Below, in pieces: positions 16,935 to 24,701 of a stretch of 64,000 nt of DNA. The translations under genes and the position numbers were made by a program. Origin of the DNA: Tessaracoccus timonensis (GTDB taxonomy: Bacteria > Actinomycetota > Actinomycetes > Propionibacteriales > Propionibacteriaceae); contig NZ_LT996886.1 in NCBI RefSeq assembly GCF_900343145.1, positions 682,001-746,000 on the forward strand, read 5' to 3'. The notes below the pieces were generated by a model. That model did no database searches and was not told the origin of the DNA. It saw nothing but the letters and a program-made list of their open reading frames with translations. Within the stretch, counting starts at the first letter, position 1; each line of letters starts with the position of its first letter.

Positions 16935-16983
16935 GCGATCTGTTCAGCCCGGGCAACGGTGAGCCCTCCGCCTGCTGGACAGC

Positions 16984-18993
16984 TCAGACCCGACTCCACA
17001 GCGGCGTTTTGAGCTCGCGGTAGTCGTCGACCGGGTCGAAGCATTGTGTGCCCCGGCACACCCAGACCCCGCGCTCACTACATCCTTCGAGGTGACTCCC
17101 CCAACCAGGGGAATCCGACGGAGCCGTCAGCACCGCTGACCCCGCAGGCGCCAGGCGCCACGCGGCGCGGGCGAGTTCGTCGAACGGATCGTCGCTTACG
17201 ACAACCGCCACGGCAGGCTTCAGACCGCGACGGGCTTCGTCGGAGATGAGGAGGTCCTGTAGCGCGGCGCCGGCGAAGGCGGGGTTCTCGGCGACGGTGC
17301 CCCACGTGGTGCGGGCGGCGAGATTGGCGCGTTCGACGAAGTCAGGGCGCTCCGCAAGCAACCCGACGTGGCGCAGCGCCGCGATCATCGCGCTGGTGCC
17401 CGACGGAGTGACGTTGTCGGTCACCGACCGGGAGCGACGAAACAGCCCGGCGTCCACCGCGTCGTAGAAGCCGCCGTCGTCGGCCGAGAATCGCTCCAGC
17501 CCGGCCTCCAGTAGCTGCACCGCGTGCTCCAGCCACGCGCGCTCCCCCGTCGCTCCGGCAAGCATCGAGAACGCCTCGGCCACCGCGCCGTAATCCTCGG
17601 CGCCGCCATCTGAGGCCGACGCCTCACCGGCGTACGACGACCTTCTGAGCCCACCGTCGACGTGGTGCACCCGCGCCAGATACTCCGCCGCCCGGCGCGC
17701 CAGCTGCAGCCACTCGGGCTCGTTGAACACCATCGCCGCCCAGATGAGCGACGAGATCGTCCAGCCATTCCACGACGCGACGATGAGGTGGTCGGTGGCG
17801 GGCCTGAAGCGCTGTTCGCGCTCGGTGAGCAGCGCGTCGCACACCTTCTGCAGGCGATCGAACTGCGGACGCCCGCGCAGCTGCAACGTCGAGAGCCCAT
17901 GCTCGAAGGTGCCCTGCGTGGTGACGTGGAACACGTCGGCGGCCCAATTGCCGTCGTCCTCGCCGAGCGCATCGAAGAGCAGCTCCGGATTCCAGAGATA
18001 GAAGATGCCCTCGTGCACCGAGCTGCGAATGTCCGACGAGTCGGCGTCGAGCCCCGCGACGAAGGCGCCGTCGTCGGTGGTCATCTCGCGGGCCAAGAAC
18101 TCGACGATGCCGTACGCGGTGCGCTCGAGCAGCGCGCGCAGGCCCGCGTCGTGATCGGCGGTGCGGCGCCAGCCGCGCACGTACGCGCCCAGCAGCAGCG
18201 CATTGTCGTACAGCATTTTCTCGAAGTGCGGCACCACCCATCCGGCGTCGACGGAGTAGCGGTGGAAGCCTCCGCCCACCTGGTCGTGGATGCCGCCTCG
18301 AGCCATGGCTTCCAGGGTGCGCTGCGCGAGCTCGAGCGATCGTCGATCCCCCTTCACCAGCAACGCGTCGACGAGCGTGGGCGCGGGGAACTTCGGCGCC
18401 CCACCGAAGCCGCCATGGACGTGATCGAACGCGCCCTCGACGGCGTCGATGGCCTCGCGGAGGTCCGGGGCCTCGTCGGCCACCTCGACGGTGATGCGCT
18501 CCAGCTGCTTCGCGACGTACTCGCCCGTCGACGTGAGCTGGTCGCGCTGCGTCTTCCAGCTCTGCACCATCGCGGTCAGCACCTGCGTGAACGACGGCTG
18601 GCCCGGCGCGGGTTCCGCTGGGAAATAGGTGCCGGCGAAGAACGGCAAGCCCTCGGGGGTGAGGAACAGCGTCATGGGCCACCCGCCCGCGCCGCCGTTC
18701 ATGGCTTGGGTGACCGTCATGAACACGGCATCGACATCGGGGAGCTGCTGCCTATCGACCTTCACCGGCACGAAATGGTGGTTGATGGTCTTCGCGATCT
18801 CCACATCGTCGAACGATTCTTCGCTCATCACGTGGCACCAGTGGCACGACGCGTATCCGATGGACAGCAGGATGGGCACGTCGCGACGTGCCGCCTCGGC
18901 GAGGGCTTCGTCGCCCCATTCCCACCAGTCGACGGGTTGCGTGGCATGCATGCGCAGGTAATCGCTGGCTGCGTTGGCAAGTTGGTTGACCAT
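16984..18993 (-). CDS. YyaL-like protein, thioredoxin-fold DUF255 plus hexosidase-like region
   Basis: The 669-residue protein belongs to the conserved YyaL/spermatogenesis-associated-20 family. The N-terminal thioredoxin-like domain has YASCHWCHVMSEESFDD with a CxxC-type pair. It is followed by GGAGGWPMTLFLTPEGLPFF and an (alpha/alpha)6-like region with GGIHDQVGGGFHRYSVDAGW and HFEKMLYDNALL. The biochemical role is unknown. ATG 18993 (MVNQLANAASDYL) matches the family's usual start; a longer start at 19038 would overlap the divergent rhomboid promoter. Confidence 0.9.
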   Translation of the reverse strand: MVNQLANAASDYLRMHATQPVDWWEWGDEALAEAARRDVPILLSIGYASCHWCHVMSEESFDDVEIAKTINHHFVPVKVDRQQLPDVDAVFMTVTQAMNGGAGGWPMTLFLTPEGLPFFAGTYFPAEPAPGQPSFTQVLTAMVQSWKTQRDQLTSTGEYVAKQLERITVEVADEAPDLREAIDAVEGAFDHVHGGFGGAPKFPAPTLVDALLVKGDRRSLELAQRTLEAMARGGIHDQVGGGFHRYSVDAGWVVPHFEKMLYDNALLLGAYVRGWRRTADHDAGLRALLERTAYGIVEFLAREMTTDDGAFVAGLDADSSDIRSSVHEGIFYLWNPELLFDALGEDDGNWAADVFHVTTQGTFEHGLSTLQLRGRPQFDRLQKVCDALLTEREQRFRPATDHLIVASWNGWTISSLIWAAMVFNEPEWLQLARRAAEYLARVHHVDGGLRRSSYAGEASASDGGAEDYGAVAEAFSMLAGATGERAWLEHAVQLLEAGLERFSADDGGFYDAVDAGLFRRSRSVTDNVTPSGTSAMIAALRHVGLLAERPDFVERANLAARTTWGTVAENPAFAGAALQDLLISDEARRGLKPAVAVVVSDDPFDELARAAWRLAPAGSAVLTAPSDSPGWGSHLEGCSERGVWVCRGTQCFDPVDDYRELKTPLWSRV

Positions 18994-19045
18994 GCCGCCA
19001 AGGCTAGCTGCGAGGCGCGATTGGGGCACATGGGACAATAGAGCT

Positions 19046-19651
19046 ATGAGCCCCTCGCAGCCGCAGGAACATCACCCGATCGTCCGCGCCTCCGTCGTCA
19101 ACGGCGGTCTCGTCGCGATGATGTGGATTCTCGAAGCCATCGACACCATCACCGCGAACAGCCTCGACAAGTTCGGCATCACGCCCCGCCGCGTCTCCGA
19201 ACTGGGCGACGTGTTCCTCGCGCCGTGGCTGCACTTCGGCTGGGGACACCTCATCAGCAACTCCGTGCCGTTCCTGGTGCTTGGCATCCTGATTTACCTC
19301 TCCGGCCGGTTCCAGTACATCACCACGCTAGTGGTCACCATCCTCGCTTCCGGGCTCACCGTGTGGCTGATCTCTCCGGCGTGGTCGAACACCGCGGGCG
19401 CGTCCGGCATCGTGTTCGGGTTCCTCAGCTACCTGCTCGTGCGGGGGCTGTTCACGAAGGACTGGAAGCAGATTCTCATCGCCGTCGTGGTGTTCGCGCT
19501 GTATGGCGGTGTGCTGTGGGGCGTGCTGCCGACGACGGCGGGCGTCTCCTGGCAGGCCCACCTGGGCGGCGCCGGGGGCGGCCTGCTCTCCGCGTGGCTC
19601 ATGCACGGCGGCAACCAACAACAATCCCGCGCCGCAGGAGCCCGGCGATGA
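19046..19651 (+). CDS. Rhomboid-family intramembrane serine protease
   Basis: The protein has 201 residues and about six membrane helices. The catalytic serine lies in NTAGASGIVFGFLSYLL and the catalytic histidine in WQAHLGGAGGGLLSAWLM. HFGWGHLISNSVPFLVLG is the conserved loop/helix region. It would cleave transmembrane substrates within the bilayer; the substrate is unknown. ATG 19046 is favoured over upstream codons that overlap the divergent gene. The stop overlaps the next start (ATGA). Confidence 0.92.
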   Translation: MSPSQPQEHHPIVRASVVNGGLVAMMWILEAIDTITANSLDKFGITPRRVSELGDVFLAPWLHFGWGHLISNSVPFLVLGILIYLSGRFQYITTLVVTILASGLTVWLISPAWSNTAGASGIVFGFLSYLLVRGLFTKDWKQILIAVVVFALYGGVLWGVLPTTAGVSWQAHLGGAGGGLLSAWLMHGGNQQQSRAAGARR

Positions 19652-20049
19652 CCCCCGACGAGGAACGGATCGCGCGGCGCTATCCCAAGCGATCCGTCGG
19701 CGACTATCTGATCTACGGCGGGCTCGCCGTCGGTATTGGGGTCGCGATGGTGCTCACGGTGATCTCGGCCTGGCACCACTCCACCCCGCCGGTGGAAGCG
19801 ATGGTGCGCAGCTTCACCGTCGACTCCCCCTCGCAGGTCACCGTCGACTTGGTGGTGCAACGCTCCGACCCGTCCAAGCCGGCACAGTGCAAACTCGTCG
19901 CGCAAGCCGACTCGTACGAAGAGGTCGGGGAAACGACGGTGAACGTCCCCGCCGACGCCAACAAGGTCAAGGGCTACACGTTCACGGTGGCGACGGTGAA
20001 GGAGCCCGCTGCGGTCGACCAACGCGGGTGCACGATCGTCGGTGGATAG
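19648..20049 (+). CDS. DUF4307-family membrane protein
   Basis: The 133-residue protein has an N-terminal basic segment (RIARRYPKRSVGDYL) and one transmembrane helix (IYGGLAVGIGVAMVLTVISAW). A small external domain contains VEAMVRSFTVDSPSQVTVDL and two cysteines (AQCKLVAQ, RGCTIVGG). This matches DUF4307, an actinobacterial family commonly found just before greA, as here. It is translationally coupled to the rhomboid gene. The function is unknown. Confidence 0.85.
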   Translation: MTPDEERIARRYPKRSVGDYLIYGGLAVGIGVAMVLTVISAWHHSTPPVEAMVRSFTVDSPSQVTVDLVVQRSDPSKPAQCKLVAQADSYEEVGETTVNVPADANKVKGYTFTVATVKEPAAVDQRGCTIVGG

Positions 20050-20073
20050 AGCCGCAGGTGATAGGCTTGCGGA

Positions 20074-20589
20074 ATGTCCGAAAACACTGAGGCAACAACC
20101 ACCGATGTCGTGTGGCTCACCCAAGAGGCTTACGACAAGCTCGAATCCGAGCTCAACGAATTGAAGACCGTCGGTCGCCCCGAGGTGAGCGCGCGCATCG
20201 CCGCCGCCCGTGAAGAAGGTGACCTGAGCGAGAACGGCGGCTACCACGCCGCACGCGAAGAGCAGGGCCAGATGGAGGCCCGCATCGCCCAGCTTGAAGA
20301 CCTGCTGCGCCGCGCCGAGGTGGGCGAGGCAGCCGGCCACCCAGACGAGGTCGCGCCCGGCAAGCTCATCACCATCGCATTCGACGGCGACGAGGACGAC
20401 ACCGACACGTTCCTCCTCGGCTCGCGCGAGGTGCTGGGCGTCGACGACTCCGTCGACTATGCCGTGTATTCACCACAGGCGCCGCTCGGTGCAGCGGTCA
20501 CCGGCGCGAAGGTGGGCGACGAAGTCAGCTACCAGGCGCCGAACGGCAACACCATCCACGTCACCATCCTCAAGGTGGAAAACCTCTAA
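20074..20589 (+). CDS. greA: Transcription elongation factor GreA
   Basis: GreA binds the secondary channel of RNA polymerase and stimulates cleavage of backtracked RNA. The N-terminal coiled coil contains WLTQEAYDKLESELNELK and the acidic tip REEGDLSENGGYHAAREEQG. The C-terminal FKBP-like domain ends with SYQAPNGNTIHVTILKVENL. The length (171) is usual for actinobacteria. It lies 24 bp after DUF4307 and is followed by a strong terminator. Confidence 0.97.
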   Translation: MSENTEATTTDVVWLTQEAYDKLESELNELKTVGRPEVSARIAAAREEGDLSENGGYHAAREEQGQMEARIAQLEDLLRRAEVGEAAGHPDEVAPGKLITIAFDGDEDDTDTFLLGSREVLGVDDSVDYAVYSPQAPLGAAVTGAKVGDEVSYQAPNGNTIHVTILKVENL

Positions 20590-20610
20590 CCCGCACGAAG
20601 TAGGGCATCG

Positions 20611-20646
20611 AGGGGCCGCGCCGAGGATCATCCCGGCGCGGCCCCT
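20611..20646 (+). terminator. Intrinsic terminator after greA
   Basis: A 12-bp GC-rich stem (AGGGGCCGCGCC with its complement, 20611-20622/20635-20646) closes a 12-nt loop, 21 bp after the greA stop. The T-rich tract is weak, as is common in high-GC genomes. It is separate from the long palindrome that follows. Confidence 0.8.
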
Positions 20647-20662
20647 TCGTATGTCTACCTTT

Positions 20663-20741
20663 GTGCGACTGGGCGCACTCCAGATGCGAAAAATCGCTCT
20701 CTGCAGCCCATTTTCGGCGTCTGGTGTGCGCTCAGTCGCGC
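20663..20741. repeat. Palindrome of the CGACTGRGCGCACTCCAGA family, copy 1
   Basis: The arms 20663-20684 and 20720-20741 pair over 22 bp with three mismatches, enclosing a 35-nt loop. The left half, including GATGCGAAAAA after the arm, is almost identical to the palindrome at 40354-40428, while the rest of the loop differs. It lies between the convergent greA terminator and the DUF2089 gene stop. Confidence 0.85.
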
Positions 20742-20745
20742 ATGG

Positions 20746-21198
20746 TCATTCGTCTGCCAGCAGCTTCGCCGCCTGGGCAGCTGAGACGTCGCCGGCGGCG
20801 ACGCGCGCGAGGAGGTCGTCCTGCTCCGCGAAGGGAGTGCCGTACTCGCTGTCGGCGTCTTCCTCACTCCACTCTTCCGCCCGTTGCGGCATGGGGCCGC
20901 GGAGTTCGTCGTCGGCGCGCGGGGTAAGGCCGAGCTTGGCGAGCACCCCGTCGTAGCGGGAGCGCGCCGTCGGGTAGGAGACGCCGAGGTGCTTCTCCAC
21001 CTCGCGCAGGTTGCCGCGCGACGCGAGGAACACGCGGAGCAGGTCGAGTTCGGCCTCGTCGAGGGCGTCGAACTCAGTGCCGGAGAACTCACCGTGTAGC
21101 TCGGTGCCGCACTGCCGGCATCCCTTGCTGATGATGATGAGTTCGTCGCCGCACACCGGGCAGTCCGAGGGCGCGTGGTAGGTCTTCGCCATGCTCAC
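20746..21198 (-). CDS. DUF2089-family zinc-ribbon/HTH protein
   Basis: The 150-residue protein has an N-terminal zinc ribbon with two CxxC pairs (SDCPVCGDEL and KGCRQCGTEL). The DUF2089 core follows, with LDLLRVFLASRGNLREVEKH and LGVSYPTARSRYDGVLAKLG, a helix-turn-helix-like part. The C-terminal SHOCT-like stretch (DDLLARVAAGDVSAAQAAKL) is typical of small oligomerising tails. It overlaps the stop of the upstream DUF4097 gene (ATGA), so the two are one operon. It could be the regulator acting on the operon's dyad. ATG 21192 is an alternative start. Confidence 0.85.
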   Translation of the reverse strand: MSMAKTYHAPSDCPVCGDELIIISKGCRQCGTELHGEFSGTEFDALDEAELDLLRVFLASRGNLREVEKHLGVSYPTARSRYDGVLAKLGLTPRADDELRGPMPQRAEEWSEEDADSEYGTPFAEQDDLLARVAAGDVSAAQAAKLLADE

Positions 21199-21995
21199 TC
21201 CTCCACCTTCAGCGTGGCCATGCCCATCACGACGCTCATCTTCAGCCGAGCGGCGCCATTGCCGACGACGTACTCATCGACATCCGCCGACTCGCTCGGC
21301 CAGTTGATGCGCCCGAGTTTCGTCTCCCCCGTCACCGACACGTTCGCGCCCGGCGTCAGCACCACGGTCATAGCGCCCGATTCAACGCGGAGCTTCGAGC
21401 GCCCCTGGCTGATGGGACCCTCGACGGTGACCCCGCCGGCCTGCGCGAGCAGATCTTGCACCTCGACCGCATCCTCGATCGAACAGTTGGCGCCCGTGAC
21501 CCGCACCCGACCCAGACGCGGCAGATTGCGCACCTTGAGGCCGCCCGTCGTGATCTCCACGTCGACCATGAGCTTCGGGTTCACCTTCACGAGCAGCTCC
21601 TTGCCGAGCGCGATATCGCTCAGGTGCTCCCTCGTGCGCGGCGGGCGGATGAGGGAGAACCCGTCGAATCGTGGCCCGAGCTCGCCCGTGGCGTTGATCT
21701 CCATCACAGTGCCCGTGCGCCGCAGCACGTGCTCGCCTTCGACGCTCAGCGTCGCCACCTGCGAGTCGCCCTCGATGCGCACCCTCCGGCCCGTGGCCTG
21801 AATCTGCACGCGCTCCAGCCCGCCGTTCCGGGCCTGGGCGCCCTCCGCCGACGGCTGCTCCGACGCGGGTTCCGATGCTTCTTCCGCAGCTTTCGCTACC
21901 TGCTTGAGCTCTTCAATGCGGCGACGGGCCTCGTCGGCGGTGATCTTGCCCTCGGCCAAGTCATTCAGGATGGGTTCAAAATTCAGCTTCGCCAT
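21195..21995 (-). CDS. DUF4097-like beta-helical protein with SHOCT-like N-terminus
   Basis: The 266-residue protein begins with a short helical hairpin ([20 protein letters not shown]), similar to the SHOCT-like motif ending its DUF2089 partner. A Glu/Ala linker leads to a repetitive Val/Gly-rich beta region ([60 protein letters not shown]). This resembles DUF4097 putative adhesin/beta-helix proteins. There is no signal peptide, so it is cytoplasmic. The shared terminal motif suggests the two proteins interact. The function is unknown. Confidence 0.75.
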   Translation of the reverse strand: MAKLNFEPILNDLAEGKITADEARRRIEELKQVAKAAEEASEPASEQPSAEGAQARNGGLERVQIQATGRRVRIEGDSQVATLSVEGEHVLRRTGTVMEINATGELGPRFDGFSLIRPPRTREHLSDIALGKELLVKVNPKLMVDVEITTGGLKVRNLPRLGRVRVTGANCSIEDAVEVQDLLAQAGGVTVEGPISQGRSKLRVESGAMTVVLTPGANVSVTGETKLGRINWPSESADVDEYVVGNGAARLKMSVVMGMATLKVEE

Positions 21996-22002
21996 ATTGC
22001 AT

Positions 22003-22035
22003 ATTGTAAAGGTGAACTTTCCATTCTGGAAGGTT
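22003..22035 (-). promoter_or_regulatory. Leaderless promoter and 21-bp operator for the DUF4097-DUF2089 operon
   Basis: On the minus strand TTCCAG (22026-22031) and TACAAT (22003-22008) with a 17-bp spacer place transcription at or within a base or two of ATG 21995, so the mRNA is probably leaderless. The -35 and spacer overlap the dyad AACTTTCCATTCTGGAAGGTT-like 22015-22035 (nine-base halves, one mismatch), a plausible autoregulatory site. Confidence 0.55.
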
Positions 22036-22080
22036 GTGGCGGTTTCGACGGGGCGAGCGCGGCGTGGCAGAGTGTTGGGC

Positions 22081-22758
22081 ATGCCCGCGCCACTTGCTGA
22101 ACTCATCGCCCCCGACTGGGCAGAAGCACTCGCCGACGTCGAGCCGCAGATCCACCAGATGGGTCAATTCCTTCGCGGCGAGCTCGCCGCCGGCCGCGGA
22201 TACCTCCCTGCCGGCCCCGACGTGCTGCGCGCCTTCACGTTGCCGCTGGCCGACGTGCGCGTGCTGGTCATCGGGCAAGACCCCTACCCGACGCCGGGGC
22301 ACGCCGTCGGGCTGTGCTTCTCGGTCGCTCCCGACGTGCGCCCCATTCCGAAGTCGCTCATCAACATTTACAAGGAGCTTCATGACGACCTGGGCATTCC
22401 CCCGGCTCCGCACGGCGACCTCACCCACTGGTTCGAGCAGGGCGTGCTGCTGCTGAACCGCTCGCTTACCGTACGGCCGGGCGCGCCGGCATCGCATCGC
22501 GGCAAAGGCTGGGAGGCGGTGACGACGCGTGCCGTCCAGGCGCTGGCCGACCGCGGCGGGCCGCTCGTCGCGCTGCTGTGGGGCCGCGATGCGCAACAGG
22601 CGGAGCGCCTCTTGCCCGGCGTGCCGGTAATCAAGTCGCCGCACCCGTCGCCGCTGTCTGCCCACAGCGGGTTCTTCGGCTCTCGCCCGTTCTCGCGGGT
22701 GAACCAGGCGCTCGAGGCGCAGGGTGCGCAGCCGATCGACTGGCGCATCCCGGCCTAG
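22081..22758 (+). CDS. ung: Uracil-DNA glycosylase, family 1
   Basis: Ung removes uracil from DNA to start base-excision repair. The catalytic-water Asp is in [20 protein letters not shown], the minor-groove His motif is [20 protein letters not shown], and [12 protein letters not shown] is the uracil-binding Asn region. The Pro after GQDPY, where many proteins have His, is normal for actinobacterial Ung as I recall it. ATG 22081 starts 45 bp beyond the divergent operator. The stop lies three bases before a long palindrome. Confidence 0.95.
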   Translation: MPAPLAELIAPDWAEALADVEPQIHQMGQFLRGELAAGRGYLPAGPDVLRAFTLPLADVRVLVIGQDPYPTPGHAVGLCFSVAPDVRPIPKSLINIYKELHDDLGIPPAPHGDLTHWFEQGVLLLNRSLTVRPGAPASHRGKGWEAVTTRAVQALADRGGPLVALLWGRDAQQAERLLPGVPVIKSPHPSPLSAHSGFFGSRPFSRVNQALEAQGAQPIDWRIPA

Positions 22759-22760
22759 CA

Positions 22761-22840
22761 AACTGCAAAACTCGCCAACAGTGCGTTGCCTCCCCCGTTT
22801 TTCGGGCACTTGTGAGCGTCTGTTGGCGAGTTTTGCAGTT
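22761..22840. repeat. Palindrome of the AACTGCAAAACTCGCCAACA family, copy 1
   Basis: The perfect 21-bp arms 22761-22781 and 22820-22840 enclose a 38-nt loop containing CCCG-TTTTT-CGGG. The same arm sequence recurs at 51233-51314 with an unrelated loop. The element begins three bases after the ung stop and precedes msrA on the same strand. Confidence 0.92.
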
Positions 22841-22882
22841 CTGCGCCGGGTACCCGCTTGCGCGAAGTGCCACACTGGCCCC

Positions 22883-23548
22883 ATGGACATTGATGTGATG
22901 GGCTGGCTGCAGCGCAACTGGAAACCGACGATGGTCTCCCCCGACGAGGCCCTCCCCGGCCGCGATGAGCCGGTGCTGAACCCCATCCCCCGCCATGAGG
23001 TATTCGGCATCCCCCTCGACGAGGTTCCCGCCGGCTGCGAGGTGGCGTACTTCGCACTCGGTTGTTACTGGGGCGAGGAGCGTATGTTCTGGAACACCGA
23101 CGGCGTGGTGAACACCGCCGTCGGGTTCATGGGCGGGTTCACTCCCAACCCCACCTACCAGGAGTCATGCACCGGCGACACGGGCCACACCGAGACGGTG
23201 CAGGTGGTCTTCGACCCGTCGCTGATCACCTACGACGACCTGCTGCGCATCTTCTGGGAAGCCCACGACCCCACCCAGCTCAACCGCCAGGGCAACGACA
23301 TCGGCACCCAGTACCGCTCCGCGATCTTCCCGGTCGACGAGGAACAACAGGCAGCGGCAGAGGCGTCGAAGCGACACTTCCAGGCTGCGCTGACGGAGGC
23401 CGGCTACGGCGAGATCACGACGGAGATCACGCCCGGGCAGCGGTTCTACTACGCCGAGCTGGAGCACCAGCAGTACCTCCACAAGAATCCAGCGGGGTAC
23501 GCGTGCGACCATCGGACTGGAGTCTCATGCTCACCAAATGACGTATGA
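22883..23548 (+). CDS. msrA: Peptide methionine-(S)-S-oxide reductase
   Basis: MsrA repairs oxidised methionine. The catalytic cysteine is in FALGCYWGEERMFW, a variant of the usual GCFWG. EHQQYLHKNPAGYACDHRTG carries conserved tail residues and a likely recycling cysteine, with another cysteine just before the end. GDTGHTETVQVVFDP and EAHDPTQLNRQGNDIGTQYR are standard family motifs. The 221-residue length with a 45-residue N-terminal extension is usual in actinobacteria. The ATG at 22883 follows a short palindrome-containing gap. Confidence 0.95.
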   Translation: MDIDVMGWLQRNWKPTMVSPDEALPGRDEPVLNPIPRHEVFGIPLDEVPAGCEVAYFALGCYWGEERMFWNTDGVVNTAVGFMGGFTPNPTYQESCTGDTGHTETVQVVFDPSLITYDDLLRIFWEAHDPTQLNRQGNDIGTQYRSAIFPVDEEQQAAAEASKRHFQAALTEAGYGEITTEITPGQRFYYAELEHQQYLHKNPAGYACDHRTGVSCSPNDV

Positions 23549-23609
23549 CCCTGGTCCCAGATTGCACTTTCGCCGCATGCCCGAACATTCACTGATATAC
23601 GCTTCGGAC

Positions 23610-24017
23610 ATGAAGCACACAAGTGGGGCTACAAGCACCCTGACGAGAACTCGCGTCGCCCTGATGACACTCCTTACGCTTGCACTCGCGGCTCTGGCCG
23701 CCACTTTCCCAACGGAAGCAAGCGCAGCTGGGCCCTGTAAAGTCACGGGATACACCATCCATGCACAACTGCAGATGTCGACCCGCGATATCAGCAAGAG
23801 CGAAGTCGAAGCTTCAGTCAGGGTCAACTGCTCACGCGGTAGATGGCAGCCCACCCAGAAGACTTGGATTTACCAAGGAAGTTCCTTTCAGTCTCCAAAA
23901 CGACCTGCTGTCGTTATGAACGCTCAGGGCGTCGTCGTTACTGCCTGGTGGCCAACGGGGTCAGGAGGCGGAGGGGCCGGCTCTTGGGGTATCCCGGTGG
24001 CTCCTGAACTGCTATGA
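23610..24017 (+). CDS. Small secreted protein of unknown function
   Basis: The 135-residue protein has a Sec signal peptide (RTRVALMTLLTLALAALAATFPTEASAAG). The mature part has two cysteines that could form a disulfide (GPCKVTGYTIHAQLQMSTRD and VRVNCSRGRWQP) and ends in a Gly-rich stretch (TGSGGGGAGSWGIP). I do not recognise the family. ATG 23610 is preferred over 23538 because it places the signal peptide near the N-terminus. The stop overlaps the next start (ATGA), so the two are coupled. Confidence 0.65.
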   Translation: MKHTSGATSTLTRTRVALMTLLTLALAALAATFPTEASAAGPCKVTGYTIHAQLQMSTRDISKSEVEASVRVNCSRGRWQPTQKTWIYQGSSFQSPKRPAVVMNAQGVVVTAWWPTGSGGGGAGSWGIPVAPELL

Positions 24018-24268
24018 TCCGATATCAACTTGCTGCCCGAGTCGACTACGACCGTAGCTGCAACGCCGCGATGGTAACCTTCGAGGATTCTCAGGTAGCT
24101 GCCCCAACCACCGATTATCCCATCTTCGGACCAGCGGGCGAGGTAGAGGCTGTAGTCACCTTCAATGCGGCTGGAGTGATCTTAGGAATCGAACTTCTCA
24201 ATGCATCTGTGCAACTGCCTCTCCCACGAACGACTACCGACCAGCCGACGCCACCAATGCCCTCGTAG
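24014..24268 (+). CDS. DUF2283-like small protein
   Basis: The 84-residue protein has the DUF2283 layout: VDYDRSCNAAMVTFED (a divergent form of the YD...DALYI.F start), then a Gly turn and VTFNAAGVILGIELLNASVQ, matching the family's GxivGIEiL ending. A Pro/Thr tail follows. DUF2283 proteins are small beta-sandwich proteins of unknown role, sometimes near toxin-antitoxin genes. It overlaps the preceding secreted-protein gene by four bases. Confidence 0.65.
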   Translation: MIRYQLAARVDYDRSCNAAMVTFEDSQVAAPTTDYPIFGPAGEVEAVVTFNAAGVILGIELLNASVQLPLPRTTTDQPTPPMPS

Positions 24269-24407
24269 ACCATGACTGCTTTCATAACTGTTGGGGAACC
24301 CCGACGGCTACTGTCCCGTGCACGCCACGGGCGTGAAATGCGGGCCGAGCGAGGACTGACTTCGCGTCACGCTCTTCCGCGAAGCTTCACTCAAGGTAGG
24401 CACGGCC

Positions 24408-24701
24408 ATGCATCATCAGGTGTTCAACGACGCCGCGGCACGCACTCTCCTGCGAGTGCTCTCGTGTGAGCACATAGCCATCCGAAGCGTTCGCCTGGCT
24501 ACGGACCCGGAGATCACCGTGCTCATCCCAGACAGCGAGCTCTACAGGCGATACATGGCTCAACTCGCCCCGGATGATGAGTCACTCGCCGAGGTTCACC
24601 TCCAAGAACAGCTCAGTGGGTGGTACGGAGATGATGAGGGCGCCGTGACTCTCGAGCTTGTAGAGGACGCAGACGGGCACATCGATTGGATGAGAACGTG
24701 A
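24408..24701 (+). CDS. Hypothetical protein
   Basis: I do not recognise this 97-residue acidic protein. It contains SVRLATDPEITVLIPDSELY and ends ELVEDADGHIDWMRT, with no signal peptide or membrane segment. The 139-bp gap before it contains another short open frame, which I regard as chance. The last four bases overlap a GTG start of the following gene (GTGA), so the two are probably coupled and may encode partners. Confidence 0.55.
   Translation: MHHQVFNDAAARTLLRVLSCEHIAIRSVRLATDPEITVLIPDSELYRRYMAQLAPDDESLAEVHLQEQLSGWYGDDEGAVTLELVEDADGHIDWMRT

Noticed and set aside
18974-19045. N-terminal extension of the rhomboid gene
   Set aside because: The upstream start would overlap the divergent YyaL-like gene and add residues not typical of the family.
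24272-24469. 65-codon frame between the DUF2283-like and acidic-protein genes
   Set aside because: It is Arg/His-rich, overlaps the better 24408 gene in another frame and has no convincing start signal.
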